Part shown: positions 26,864 to 38,509 of the stretch, one piece after another
Layout: each line of letters opens with the position of its first letter
Numbering within the stretch: the first letter of the stretch is position 1
Assembly (NCBI RefSeq): GCF_018691265.1
Contig: NW_024881327.1
Span: 29,026,464-29,090,463 of the forward strand
DNA: 64,000 bases
DNA from: Tyto alba
Lineage: Eukaryota; Chordata; Aves; Strigiformes; Tytonidae
Direction of reading: 5' to 3'
Translations under genes and position numbers: made by a program
Notes under the pieces: model-generated
What the model was told of the DNA's origin: nothing
Databases searched by the model: none
What the model saw: the letters and a program-made list of their open reading frames with translations, nothing else

Positions 26864-26877
26864 GTTGCTATGTCAAC
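26864..26877. promoter_or_regulatory. RFX X-box-like site
   Basis: GTTGCTATGTCAAC matches the X-box at 10 of 12 positions with a 2-bp spacer, 47 bp from the exact site. Confidence 0.35.
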
Positions 26878-26921
26878 GCTCTCCTTGTGGCATCCACCCC
26901 TGGGAGGGAAAGGCTGGAAGG

Positions 26922-26935
26922 GTTGTCATGGAAAC
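26922..26935. promoter_or_regulatory. RFX X-box-like site
   Basis: GTTGTCATGGAAAC matches the X-box at 10 of 12 positions and sits inside the near-palindrome GGTTGTCATGGAAACC. It is the third member of the cluster, 58 bp after the second. Confidence 0.35.
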
Positions 26936-29900
26936 CATGCTCCCCTGAAGCATCAGTAGAGCTGGTCTCATCCCCACCTTTCTGTCCTCAAAATGTCCTG
27001 CCATGAAGCTGAGATGATTCCTGGCCATGTCCTGCTCTGTGCCAGCCCCAGCTTCACACAGCTGCTCCCACCCAGCTCGCAGCAGCTTCACCAGCCGTGC
27101 AGGACCGACCTGATGGGAGACCTTTTACTGTCACAGTGCTGGAGCTGCTCATGTCCTGGGACACAGACAGCTGTGGGACAGCCTAATGCGAGGAACCTAG
27201 CTTATCTTCTCAAGGAACAGTGGAAATGGGAAGTTGCTGGTTGTGCTGGTGATGGAAGTGCTCAGTGCATGGATGTGGGGAGATGTAGCAGGGGAGGCAC
27301 GTCTACTTGGGAGTAGATATACGGTCTCAGGCCAGGCTTGTATTATATAAGAACAACGACCCAAAACATCTTTTCCTCTAGAAATACTTCCTGTACTACA
27401 TCACTTTTTTTAAAATTCCAAAAAATTCCTGAAGGTATCATTTCTTTTCAGATGAGTCTACTGTGGGAAGGAACTGTCTGAACCAGTTCTGTGGAAAGGC
27501 TGCAGTTAGAAAATGTGGCAAATATATTCAAAACCCCAAATATTCCATGGAATGTTAAAATACGTAGGAGTGCTTTTAGCACAGGTATTTGCACTGAAAA
27601 CATCAGAGGTCTTGACTGCACAATTTAATGAGGCCCAGTTAATTAATCCCTGCATGTCCCTGAAATATCTGAACAAAGAGATTTTCTTTAAAGGAAAGAA
27701 AATGCTCCTCTATCACAGGGAGCATCTGGGGATTTTGGATAATAGCATAGCAGAGGATTTTGCAGATACAGTCCAAAGAATCAGAATGTTGACACTGCAA
27801 AAAGTCTCCAAAAAACTCTAGTTTCTGTGTCACAGGACATTCATATACACTCAGTATTTGGCTTTTTGCATACACATTTTAGTTAATAAGTGATATAACA
27901 AATACTAAATAAGAATTGCTTACAGTTAAGAATTTATCAGTGTTCAGGATTTAGGACTATCATGAGTTCATGGGCAAACTCTGAAATTACAAATACCTGT
28001 TTTGACACTGACTCTGAGAAATGTATAATAGGGTCATCTAATGCTGAATAATCAAAGGGGAAGAGATTGGGTCTCCTCAGGGATAAGGAACTTTGTGTAC
28101 ATCTTAACTATTGTTATACATTCTGTTGTTGCTTATCTAAGAGAAGTGAAACATGTCACTGCAGATGACCTCACATAATCAAGGGGGAAATTAACATACA
28201 AAAATGACCAGATCAAGAGATTTTGAGTTGTATCTTCTAATAGAGACGTGATTCTATCTTATCTTCTTTTTGAATGAAGAACTCTTGTTGTTCTGTGACA
28301 TTTCTGTGCAATTATTTGTCTGGAACATACTTACAGAAGACTTGAAATCATCCTGTAATCTCATCCTAAAGGTCATTATTTCATTTGTATTTGGATGGAT
28401 TTCAACTGTATTTCTCATTGGGATCAAGCAGTTCCAAATCAGTCTCAAAGCCAACACTTGTGCTTTGATCTCTGTGTTGACCATGTGGCACAGAAAATCG
28501 GCTCACAGTATGACATAAAAAATATGCAAACCATCATTCTTTTCACTAGACTTTAAACTTTTTCTTTGGGGAAACAGGATCTTGTTTGTGTCGAAACTTC
28601 AGATCATGATGCTCTCTATTATTGAATATACTTCTTTGATTCAGTAGATTCTTAAGGTAAGAATATACAATTATTTCTAGAAATCAGTCATCTAGACCTG
28701 CCTAAGCAGAAGCTGCTCAGTTATCCATATATTTTCTTCAACTGCTTCCAAAACCTGTCTATTCTTTTGACCTTTATAATGTCTGTAGCAGAGAGTTCTT
28801 TAAATTTAATTATGTGTTGTATGAAAAACTGTTTAGTTTGGTTTCACCTAATAATTTAATTTTTCCACTTTCTTCTGCTGAAAAATACTGTCAATATAAG
28901 GTCCTTACCACCTTTTAAACCATGCATCATTTTACAGGTTTAAACAATGGACTTCTGTGGTAGACTTGGCTACATATCATTTTCTGAAGTTATCTGATGG
29001 GTATGCCTCCTCTCAAGCATTACTTTCTTCCAGGAAAACACCTCAGGGAAATACTGCTGGTCATAGCTGTAACTCCGCTAGAAATAAAAGAAGCTTCATT
29101 GCAATCAAAGTACATTGATTTCAGTCCATGAACCTTCCCTGAAGAACTTCCAACCTAACACTGGAGGTAGAAAAAGCAAGATGACAGACACACTAAATAA
29201 GGTATATATGTCTTCAAATGGGTCCATCTATTTAGCTAATTCAGATTTCTTAGCTTGGTGTCACTGATGTAGCAGAAGCATGTTTTTAGGAGGGAATGAG
29301 GTTAGTGAGGTGAAATGTTGTACAGTATTTGAAATCAAGGTTGGAGAAGAATGCGGACATGCCCTAGTTAACACTTCCTAACTCACATCTAATTAGAAAA
29401 AGTGAGTTTGCTACAAATTTCATCAGTGGGGAACTCAAAGACAAATTCTTCAGTGAGTGGCTTGAAAGAAAGCAAGGTACTTGAGTGCTGTGTGATGTAA
29501 AGAACAAAAATGAACAGCTAATTCATCTTTGAAATATCTAACTTCCATGGGAATATCAGTATTAGCAAAAAGACTTATAATTTAGGTACAACATAGAGGC
29601 TAAAATAATACTCAGAAGCAAGGGAATGTTAATCTATAGCCATTTCTAAATGTATTATGAAATGACAGTTTCAAATTAAGAAAGAACTTTAGAAGATTTC
29701 ATTTCAATACACAACAGTCATTACTAATATCAAATTCACCATGCTTTAAAAGTGCATAAATGCTTTTAAAACAATGCTCTGAAGCCAATTATAGGTTAAT
29801 TTACATGACCATGATAATTCTAGATTATAACAACCTTTAGAGAGAGTTTGGTTGCATACTTATTGCTCTTTTGTTTGCATATTAATGATTTAAGGGGTTG

Positions 29901-30619
29901 AATAACATATATAGATAAATTATATATATGAGCTAAATTTTTTAGAATGTTTATCTTGATTTTTCTGAGGCCTGTGTTTCTCTGCCTAAGGCATCAGTGT
30001 GGCATATAATGTTTCAAATACAGATATTCTGCTCCTTCTACAAAATAAATGGAAAACAGACATTAATAAAAGAGACCTCTGACTAAGATTTCATTCCTTT
30101 GAAATTTTCATGTGGGAAAACCGTCATTGCTGCCATCCTGCACCTAATTTGACCTACTTTGCAGATTAAATACAGTGGAATTTGCAAGTATACATATTTA
30201 CATGTAGGAGACAGCAGATAACATCGTAAAGTCATTAGAACTAATATAATAGGAGTGGAAACATGACACGTCCCTGTACAGTGGATCTGTACAGATATCC
30301 AATAAAGCCCCAGCTGATTCCTCTGTTACATTTCTTTAATGGTCCATACATGGGAAGCACAACATACACATTTCTACTCAGCAAACTTTAGGTCAATTCT
30401 GAAAGAAAAAGTTCACAGTCAATTTGGAGTGTGGAGTTGTATACCAGAAAGAGCAATGAGCTCCACCTGTGCAACAACAGCAAGTGGATAGCAATGGGAA
30501 TGAGGCAGAATGCTGAGGAATCATAATAAATGAATGAGGTTTGGACAAAGGGAAGAATAATGTGGGGAGTTAAAAGGGACAGACACAGGGATTACAGCCA
30601 ACAGAGCCGCATCACCTAC

Positions 30620-31015
30620 CTGAAATACTTTTGCCAAATTGTCAAAGAGGGCTTGACCAGCGCTGACTTTGTGCTTGACTCCCCTGACTGTGCCATTTTT
30701 GCTGAGGATGTTGACTCGCTTTGTACCAAACCCCTTCTCTTTAGCGGCTCTGACTAAAATGAGCAAGTCATCCTGCTCGTTCTCGTTTTCATCGCACTCG
30801 GACCCTACGTGTCCATTCTGCTGCCCGTCCACTTCGCTCAGCCGGCTGGTTTGGTCAGTCTCTGAGCTACTGGCGTACTCGGAGTCCAGAGAGTCGGCAG
30901 CCTCCCCATCGGCGTACACCTCCTTCAGCACCCTCCCGCTGTGCGAGGACGCAACGCGGAATCGAACCTTCCTCGACAGCCTCTCGCTGTCCGTCTTCAT
31001 CTCAGTTTTAAACAT
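30620..31015 (-). CDS. GRXCR1: GRXCR1 exon 1 (first coding exon)
   Basis: This exon encodes residues 1-132 of glutaredoxin and cysteine-rich domain containing 1, a protein that in mammals localises to hair-cell stereocilia and affects actin bundle architecture (human DFNB25 deafness, mouse pirouette). Recognition rests on near-identity to the mammalian N-terminus as I know it: the basic [18 protein letters not shown] block (residues 16-33), a Ser/Asp/Glu-rich segment (about 41-83, with [10 protein letters not shown] at 74-83), and the conserved [18 protein letters not shown] and KVSAGQALF blocks (95-124). The start at 31015 aligns with the mammalian initiator Met and has G at -3. An in-frame upstream Met at 31066 is also possible. 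The exon ends CAG followed by a canonical GTAGGT donor at 30619-30614, phase 0, which matches exon 2. It is CpG-rich compared with its AT-rich surroundings. The N-terminal region has no enzymatic motif. Identity is highly secure; the exact start is somewhat less so. Confidence 0.96.
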
Positions 31016-31066
31016 CGCCTCTTCCACTGATATAAGCAGTTTGCATTGTTCCAGCGTGGTGCCCAT
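31016..31066 (-). other. GRXCR1: Possible in-frame N-terminal extension of GRXCR1
   Basis: The exon 1 frame stays open upstream to a Met at 31066-31064, which would add [17 protein letters not shown] before the conserved initiator. That ATG has G at -3 and G at +4, a stronger Kozak context than the conserved start (G at -3, T at +4). I know of no such extension in mammals, so this may be 5' UTR or an alternative start. Transcript ends cannot be seen from the sequence. Confidence 0.3.
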
Positions 31067-31590
31067 TGCATTTGCCAGTTTGTCACACTTAACAACAATA
31101 TCAGTGCTGTTTTCTCTTGACAGAGGTTCTCATATTAAACTAAAGAGGGTTCCCAAGAAGCTACACTGCCGTTCTGCAGTTAATAATGGATGCATTTGTG
31201 CTATGGTTACCTTTAAACTAAAACCTGTAAAACGATCTTGTCAATTAAATATTAAAAAGTCATTGTGTACTTTTTAGCACTAAGGAAGAAAGCAAGAAAG
31301 GCAGAAATTATATTAATTGATTAAAATTAAAGTAAAAATTCAAACCCACACATGATAAACTAAATAACAGAAATTACACAAGTTTGTATGAATGAAGTTT
31401 TTGCTTGCTGAGAAAAACAAAGAGGGAGAGTTTTTCACAAGATCTGCAGAGTGAAAACTGTTTATGTACATTACACCTGAGGGGGAAATCATGAATTTCA
31501 GCACTGAAGAGGACTCAATGATGGGCACGTTTCTTTCATCAGAACATTTCGTTCCCCTACCAGTCAGACTTCATTCACCAAAGCTTGCTC

Positions 31591-31598
31591 TATATATA
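31591..31598 (-). promoter_or_regulatory. TATA-like element, candidate GRXCR1 promoter
   Basis: An 8-bp TATATATA run lies about 580 bp upstream of the GRXCR1 start codon. Used on the minus strand it would place a transcription start near 31565. The run is self-complementary, so it could serve either strand, and AT-rich DNA gives such runs by chance. No initiator or CpG island supports it. Confidence 0.2.
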
Positions 31599-34500
31599 AG
31601 TTTACAGAGATTCAGCAGGGAGCTCTCACTTGGTGTTCTGTGATGCTGACCTTTTCATGGACTGGCAGAGCAGTGGAGAAGCAATTAGTCACATTTTATT
31701 GCACAGAGTAACACGGTGTTGTTAAATAAAACTGAGCCACAGCTAGTAACACATAGTAACCACAGCCTCTGATCTGTTTTCTCAATTATTCAAGGGACTG
31801 GGCCAAGGGAATCTGAACAAGGAATAGGAGAAACCTAGTTAATTGGGGCAAAAAGGATCAAAGAAATGTAGGGTAAGGTAGGTTCAACCAAAACCGAAGG
31901 AAATTCCCCTATCCCAGCAAATCACTAGTAGAGGTTGGTGCAGTGCTAGGCACCCGGATCTAGATGCAAAAATAACAAACCCACACTTGAGGCTTCTGGC
32001 TATGTCCTCTCAATATCATGTAGTAGCACCCTAGACTCCCAAGCTGTTTCTGAGTTTGCATGATGATCCCTATTTAGAGTGTTATTTCTGCATTTTTTCA
32101 TTTAAAGTAAAATGCAAAGCATTCATTAGAGCAGCATCAAGAACTCCATCCCCCTCTCACTGTCCTGGAAAACATTCTCTACACACTCTCTACAGCTTCA
32201 TTTTTCTCTCTAGACTCATGAATACTGAATTTCTTCCTGAACCCTGTGACCCCCTGGAAGCTGTAAGCATGAAATGATTCCCTAGATGCTCAGCCAACAC
32301 AGAATGGTCACGAGCAGCTACAGAGCTTCAAACATCTGAAGATGCTTTCTGACAAAGATTTTGGAGATGCAGGCTCAAATCTTTCAGCAACTAGGTGGGG
32401 GTTACTGTGACATTCTTTTGAATAAGAGGCATGAAAATACTGCTCTTCAGCCCAAGTAAAATCACAGTCCTTGTGACTAAACTTTCAAATATTTATTTTC
32501 CATCTAGAAAACAGAAACATAAATGATTAGTGGCATTTCATAGTGCTAGTGCCTGACACACTTCCTTCTAAAATGTGATGATTCACTGTATTATCAACGA
32601 CTATTATTCACACAGAAAAAAAAATATAGGTAAAAATAATAAGTTGTAAGAGTTAAAATGCATTGCTGCTCTTCTTCCAGAGAAGAAAAAAAGCTTGTAT
32701 CCAAGTCTGTAGTAATACTGAATACAGTTATAATGCCTCTTGTGAAATTTGTTTGGGTAAGGGGTTGAGTCACACTGATTGTGATATAGCCACTTACCCG
32801 TGGGAGCTTTGACAACAAATGCAGTTAGTTATTACTGAAAACTGACTTAGAACTAAGAACACTTTATAGCAGAATGAATATTTCAAAATGTCTGTCATGG
32901 AATTATCCAAACAGGGCTGCAAGATAACTGGAGAAATCACTTAGCTTGTTACTTACCCCAAAGTTAACTGTATCGTGTTTCTATGATTACCTGAGTGATT
33001 GTCTCTTAGAAACCTGAAGTAATTAACTTTGTTCATATTCTTTTTAAAAATAAATAATAAAATCCAAGTGATTTGCAATTAATTGCTACAGTTTAGAAAA
33101 TATGAACTTCTATAACAGAAATATTTTGTACAACACTTCTATAATATTTTTATCTGCTTCAATTGATGCTATACATTCTTTAATACTGAAACCATTTTAC
33201 TCCTATTGCAGGCAATGGGAAAACCTCTACTGTCTGTAATGCAAAGGATTTGATGCTACCTGGGTGGTTTAAAAAGTTAACGTAGCATTGAGTAAATACA
33301 GAATTAATCAGTACTCCACTTTAAAAAATCTCCAAATACTGTTAGCATCTTGTTCTCTGTTCGTAGGAAATTACCTCATCATTTAGCTTCATGACAAGGT
33401 CATTATTCATTAAGAAATATTTTTATGTCTGGTTATGAGAAATAAGCATATGCATGGTTTTCTCAGCAGAAAAATAGTTAAGCACCCCTTAACTAATAAC
33501 AAGAGGAGTGTGCACCTTGACAAAGACATTTACAGGCATAAGATTTCATCTTGATGTTCCAGCTGTGGACCTTCTCTGAACAAATTTTGGTGGTAAGTGC
33601 ACCTAGCTATCAGGAAAAAGATTACAGACTCTAAACTGGTTGTATTCATGACATAAGACATTTGAGAGCTCGAAGACTTGAAATGCACATATTTGTACCA
33701 TCTGCTGGATGCATGTTCTCAACAAAGGCAGAAAGGATGGAACTTGACTAAGCACCTCTGTCCCTCCTGTAGAAAAACTTCTGTGGTAAATGTCAAGACT
33801 ACCTCCACTTACCCAGTCTGATGCTGCACCCTGTCAGCTGTTATATTTGTGTTTATCATTTTCTAGATTCTCTAGACAAACTTCTTTTCATTCAAAGTGT
33901 TACTTCATTTAATGAGCAGTATCCATTAAAAACTAATGTGGCAGATTTTTGCAGTAATGAAATTTTTCTTATCTGTGACTATGACTCTTCCTGAATCATT
34001 TGGCTACTGTTAGTTTTTGTTGCTGCTTAGTTTGGTTCTAATGTTCTCCCATCGATTTATTCGAGGCCAGGGTGTCCAGCCAGCATAAAGTCAAAGCACA
34101 CAGAGAAAAAAGTTGTCACTACAGAGATCGCTCCTTAATAGAGAAGCAGTCTGTAAAAAAACACCTGGAAAGAGGATATTGCATTCATTGCCTCTGTCTC
34201 ATCTCACAAGGAACTGGACCAACACATTACCTTGATGTTTTGCAATATAATATGGTTTCCAGTAAAATCCTCATATTTTATCACATTCAAATTTATCACC
34301 AATTTGAAAGGAACAAAGATGATGTTTCTGCTAGTTGCTGACTTCTAATGCTTCTTTCTTCTTGTCACAAAGTCAAGATTACAGTACTAGGTGAAGCCCA
34401 GGGGACAGATGCTGTACACTGTAGCCTGAAAGACAAAACATCTGCTCTGACATAGACATCTGAGAATCTTCCACAGTCCATGCAAGATGGTGCCTGCACA

Positions 34501-34804
34501 GGGAAATTCATCACATCTTTCTTCCATGATAGAGAAAGCAAAGAAAGTCTAACTAATATGCTTAGTCTGAATATTTACCTTTTAAATGACAGAGATTAGG
34601 TCAGGTGAGCCAAATTACTTAATATGTTTAAGATTAAATGTTTTAACTAAGCTAAAGTGGAAATCATATTATTCCAAGTGAGACCTTTATAGCTGTATCA
34701 GGAAGGGGGAAAAAAGACCAGAAGAGAATACAAGGAAACTCTAGTCTCATTTATAACCCTGACATAATTTCTTTAATATGTAGGTGAGATCTGGTTGTCA
34801 GAGT

Positions 34805-34842
34805 TCATCATATATGTATATATATATATGCACATATATATA
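34805..34842. repeat. TA-rich dinucleotide repeat
   Basis: Alternating TATATGTATATATATATATG followed by CACATATATATAC. Low-complexity sequence in the 5' flank. Confidence 0.85.
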
Positions 34843-36836
34843 CTTCAATTTCATCAGCTTATACAATTGGAGAATCTGTCCTAGGTACTCAGTTTCTGTA
34901 AGTTTAGAGTACTACCAGCTAGGTAAGGACCACAAGTCAATAAAATTAAACCATAGCAAAATGCTTGAAAGAGTATCTAGCCATGTATATTAAGCAGCAA
35001 AGACTGCTTGCATTTTTCTGAATAAATGTAGAGTGTGTTATCTGAAATTACTGTAAAAATAGACCTCATGACGTTCCCATTAATCAGAGAATAAAAGGTA
35101 TAAAGAGCAGTTAGAATTGGTAGTACTAAAATAATAGCAAAAATTAATCCTGAATTATGAAAATTAGACTTTTGGAGGAAAATAGGTATCCAAAAAAGAC
35201 ATGAACTAGGTTGAAAGCAATAAATGCCTTCTTCATTTCTGTGCATGTGATAATTTTAATAGAGAGGTTTACCCTATGACAAAGCATTATACTCTCTCTT
35301 TTGATGCACAGTGTAAGTGGGGTCATTTTGCCTTATGTATTTGCAGGTTAATAAGTATATATAGCAAACCTGTAGGCTGACTTGATACCATTCACACGGG
35401 TGTCATTCATCATTAGACAGATGGCATGAATTCACAGTGACATGTCTTGTGATACTAATTTTTCTTCACTCTACAAAGTCTGTTTGCAACCATCTTTGAC
35501 TTTATTAAACTGGTAGTAATAAGAAGCATATTCTGTAATCTGTATTCTATAATACAATTAGCAGAACAATCATCGGGACCCAGATATTCAAGAGCCTTAG
35601 ATTTTCCATCTGTTGTTGTGAAGCAGGTATTTTGATTTGTAAAAGCACCATGTGAGTTTGTTTATTCCATTACAAGTAAGTGAAGTTTGTGAACAACATG
35701 CTCTATGCTTTAGAGATTACAAAAACATGATTTGAACAGCAAACGCTAAAATTGTTTCTAGCCAAGACAGATTTAGTGCATTTCCCACTTGCTCAGAGAA
35801 GGAATATTCCCATTTGCTAAGCTGGCAAAACATCTGTCTACTTTTCTGCAGGTCCAGCATAACTGTAGGAAAGTTCAGGAGAACACACAGAGAATGTTCA
35901 GGTACCCATCAGGGAACTCTTGCATCTGGCAGTTGTTTGTCAGGCATAGCAGCTGCTAAGCAGAAATACTGCAGATGAGAACAGACCGAGCATACTGTTG
36001 CTATTATAATGTCTAATTATTCACATGACAAGTGCTTTACACTGCCATTTCATTTTATTTGTAGATTTTGTTTAACTTCTGTTAAACAATTGTTAGACAG
36101 AATTGCAGGGTTTCTGTGCCTATTTTTCTGTTTACATCAGTGAATTGGATGCATTGTTTTTTCAATTTATATAATGAAAGAGTTAAATGAATGAGGAAAT
36201 CAACACAGGTACCTAGTCCATGCACACAAGTGCACAGTGAAGTAAGAGGACATATGGAAGCTGTGCTAGCCTTTTTTGCCAGGGGTAGCAGAAATCCTCC
36301 ATTTCCAGACTCTTAAGGGAGAAATGCTCTAAATTGTATCTTGAAAGGTAGTTAACAACTATCTTTAACTTGAAATTCACAGCCATTTCAGCATAGTTCT
36401 TTCATTTCTACTTTTTCCACAGTAGGTTTCCATAGGCACCAAGCTTCTGAGCTAAACGCAGAAGCAGCGAGCGGTTCATGAAGAGCATCTGTCTTTATGC
36501 GGTAATTCAACTTCTGCTGAAAACTTATTTTGTTTGTTTATTCTGAACAAAGTAAATGGTCAGCTCTTAAATGTGTTAAATATCTGAGTTATACGAGTCA
36601 CAGACCTGTTTTTCTTCAGGAGAGCCTGTCAAATACTTCTAGTCTACTAACTAGAGTAGAAAGAATAATGGCTGGAAACCTTGATCCATGTCAGATGGCA
36701 GATTGCAGGCATAAATACTTATCTTACACAGCCAGTCTCAAAATTCCTTGTAGCTCCATTTTTTCTAGTCATGTAAGAAGCCATCATAGGAAGTGTGTAA
36801 GTGTTAACTGTCTCTCCAGAAGCTTTAGCTGGTAGT

Positions 36837-36861
36837 TGGCCACCAAAATTTTTGGTGGCCA
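36837..36861. repeat. 25-nt perfect palindrome
   Basis: Arms TGGCCACCAAAA and TTTTGGTGGCCA are perfect complements around a single central T. No transposon ends or target duplication were recognised around it. Confidence 0.8.
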
Positions 36862-38490
36862 CAAATATTAGAGTCTAGAATAGGACTGTATTTATATGCT
36901 GATCTCCATTAAGATCTTTAGTATATTTTCTCCTATGTTCTAGTTGAACCAATAAAATAGCGAGAGAAAATTTTTTCTGTTATAGCAGCAAATTGCAGAG
37001 AAAAGAACAAATGTGTTACAAAAAAAAAAAATTATAGATAAATTGCATCAGGAAAAAAAAATCTCCAATTCAGCAGAGAACAAAAAGCATGTCATAAGAG
37101 GTAATTACTCAGCCAGACTGTTCCCTCGTATAATGTGCTGGCTAGATATGAAGCTAAATATTAAGTCCTGTCTACCCAGGTAATACTACAGTGAATTGTG
37201 AACCTACCAGTTTATAGGTCCACATATGCAGTCCAGACATGTCCTGCTCAGAGTAGGATTAAGAACAGAGTGTGCACCTTTCCACCAAGCCATCTCCCAG
37301 CTGAGCACAACAAGCAAGTCCCAGAGAAGGAGGTCTGGATGCCAGAATCTAGAATAGAACACATCTGAGGGTCACTGACAACTAAAGGGTTGCTAAGCTG
37401 AGGAGCAACAATAAAAAGAAATATGACAAAAATGTTTTTTTCTGTCTGATGATTTCACAATGGCTCTGCTTGAGCCCATCTCAGATTGAGTTTACTGTCA
37501 TTAATACTGGAAATCATAGGTGAAGCTGTGTTGAAAAATTAAAATCTAAAAATTAGAAGACATTAATAGTAGAACAAAATACTTACACACATTTCTTGTA
37601 AGTTCTGCTTAATCTTCCTAAGTGTGAAAATATGTTCCAATATTTTTTTGGTGTGGTTTATAACACCTTTGTTTGAAATCTGACCTAAATCTGATAGTCC
37701 TTCTCCATCAAATGTCACAAAACAAATAGTACCGAAGATTTGGAAGAATGTGCTACAAGAAGCAATGATTCACTAGGAAGAATATCCTCTTCTGTACCCA
37801 TGCTGTATTTATCAGTGTTTCAATGACAAAGGAACAACCACAAACTTTTAAAAGAGATTTATTCTTTGCTTGGAAAGAAAAAAGATGCTTAGACTCGTGA
37901 TAACTCTCAAGGCTAATTTTCAGGAATTGCACAGTACCTCTTCATTGTGAACAAAGATGAAAAAATCAACATGAAAGCTTCAGAGAGTCATTTTTATTCT
38001 TAGAGGTTCACATGAAACAACCCCAGCAGCAGCAGAGATACCTGAAACTTGTCCTGAGATTCATCATACTTCTCTTAGCTCTCACTAGAGACACAGGCCA
38101 TCTTTCTGTGTTGGGCTTGTTGTTGAAAAAAGGAAAATAACAGAAGTATAGGGATTAAAAGGATGTGGCATTCAGTTACACTGGAATAAAATGGGTGGAA
38201 AGAGCTAACACTCTAGTGAAATTCAATTTAGTACAGCTCTTCCTCATGTGATTCATTACCATTTGATAAGTATCCCAAGTACACTTTCCAGGCTATCCAT
38301 GTTCATGGATAACATCTTCAGGTAATATCAGCTAAATAAAATTTAAATCAAATTCTATCAAACTTCCATCATCTTTTGACTCATAAATACATATATTCAT
38401 ATCTCTATGAGATACAAAATCCTTATAACCCTTTTTATAAGGTGGGTATGCTAGGCCCACATGCTTTCAATATTTTGGACAAATTCCAAC

Positions 38491-38509
38491 TGCATCATTG
38501 AATGATGCA
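38491..38509. repeat. 19-nt perfect palindrome
   Basis: Arms TGCATCATT and AATGATGCA around one G. Both ends carry TGCAT/ATGCA, which resembles POU half-sites. Confidence 0.75.

Larger units (their letters stand above)
26670..27310. promoter_or_regulatory. GC-rich intronic island with RFX and E-box motifs
   Basis: Intron 1 is AT-rich, but this block of roughly 640 bp is clearly GC-rich and begins with several CpGs near 26700. It contains three RFX X-box-like palindromes (26817, 26864, 26922), CAGCTG E-boxes at 26773, 27059 and 27168, and CACGTG at 26737-26742. It lies about 4 kb downstream of the GRXCR1 start codon. I infer a candidate enhancer. Alternatives are an unrecognised old GC-rich repeat or an alternative promoter. 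Its open frames resemble no known protein. Confidence 0.4.
1129..30619 (-). other. GRXCR1: GRXCR1 intron 1 (about 29.5 kb)
   Basis: The intron lies between donor GTAGGT at 30619-30614 and the acceptor CCAG ending at 1129, and joins two phase-0 exons. It holds microsatellites at 5.77, 6.35, 6.63 and 20.96 kb, a solo LTR at 13.1-13.7 kb, a single X-box-like site at 19.61 kb and a GC-rich motif-dense island at 26.7-27.3 kb. The rest is unremarkable AT-rich sequence whose open frames are all short and resemble no protein I know. Confidence 0.9.

Noticed and set aside
26637..27316. Several open frames on both strands in the GC-rich island
   Set aside because: Multiple overlapping frames on both strands indicate stop-poor composition. 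None matches a known protein.
30669..31277. 202-codon plus-strand open frame
   Set aside because: It is antisense to GRXCR1 exon 1. Its openness follows from the exon's base composition, and the peptide is Ser/Leu-rich and unlike a known protein.
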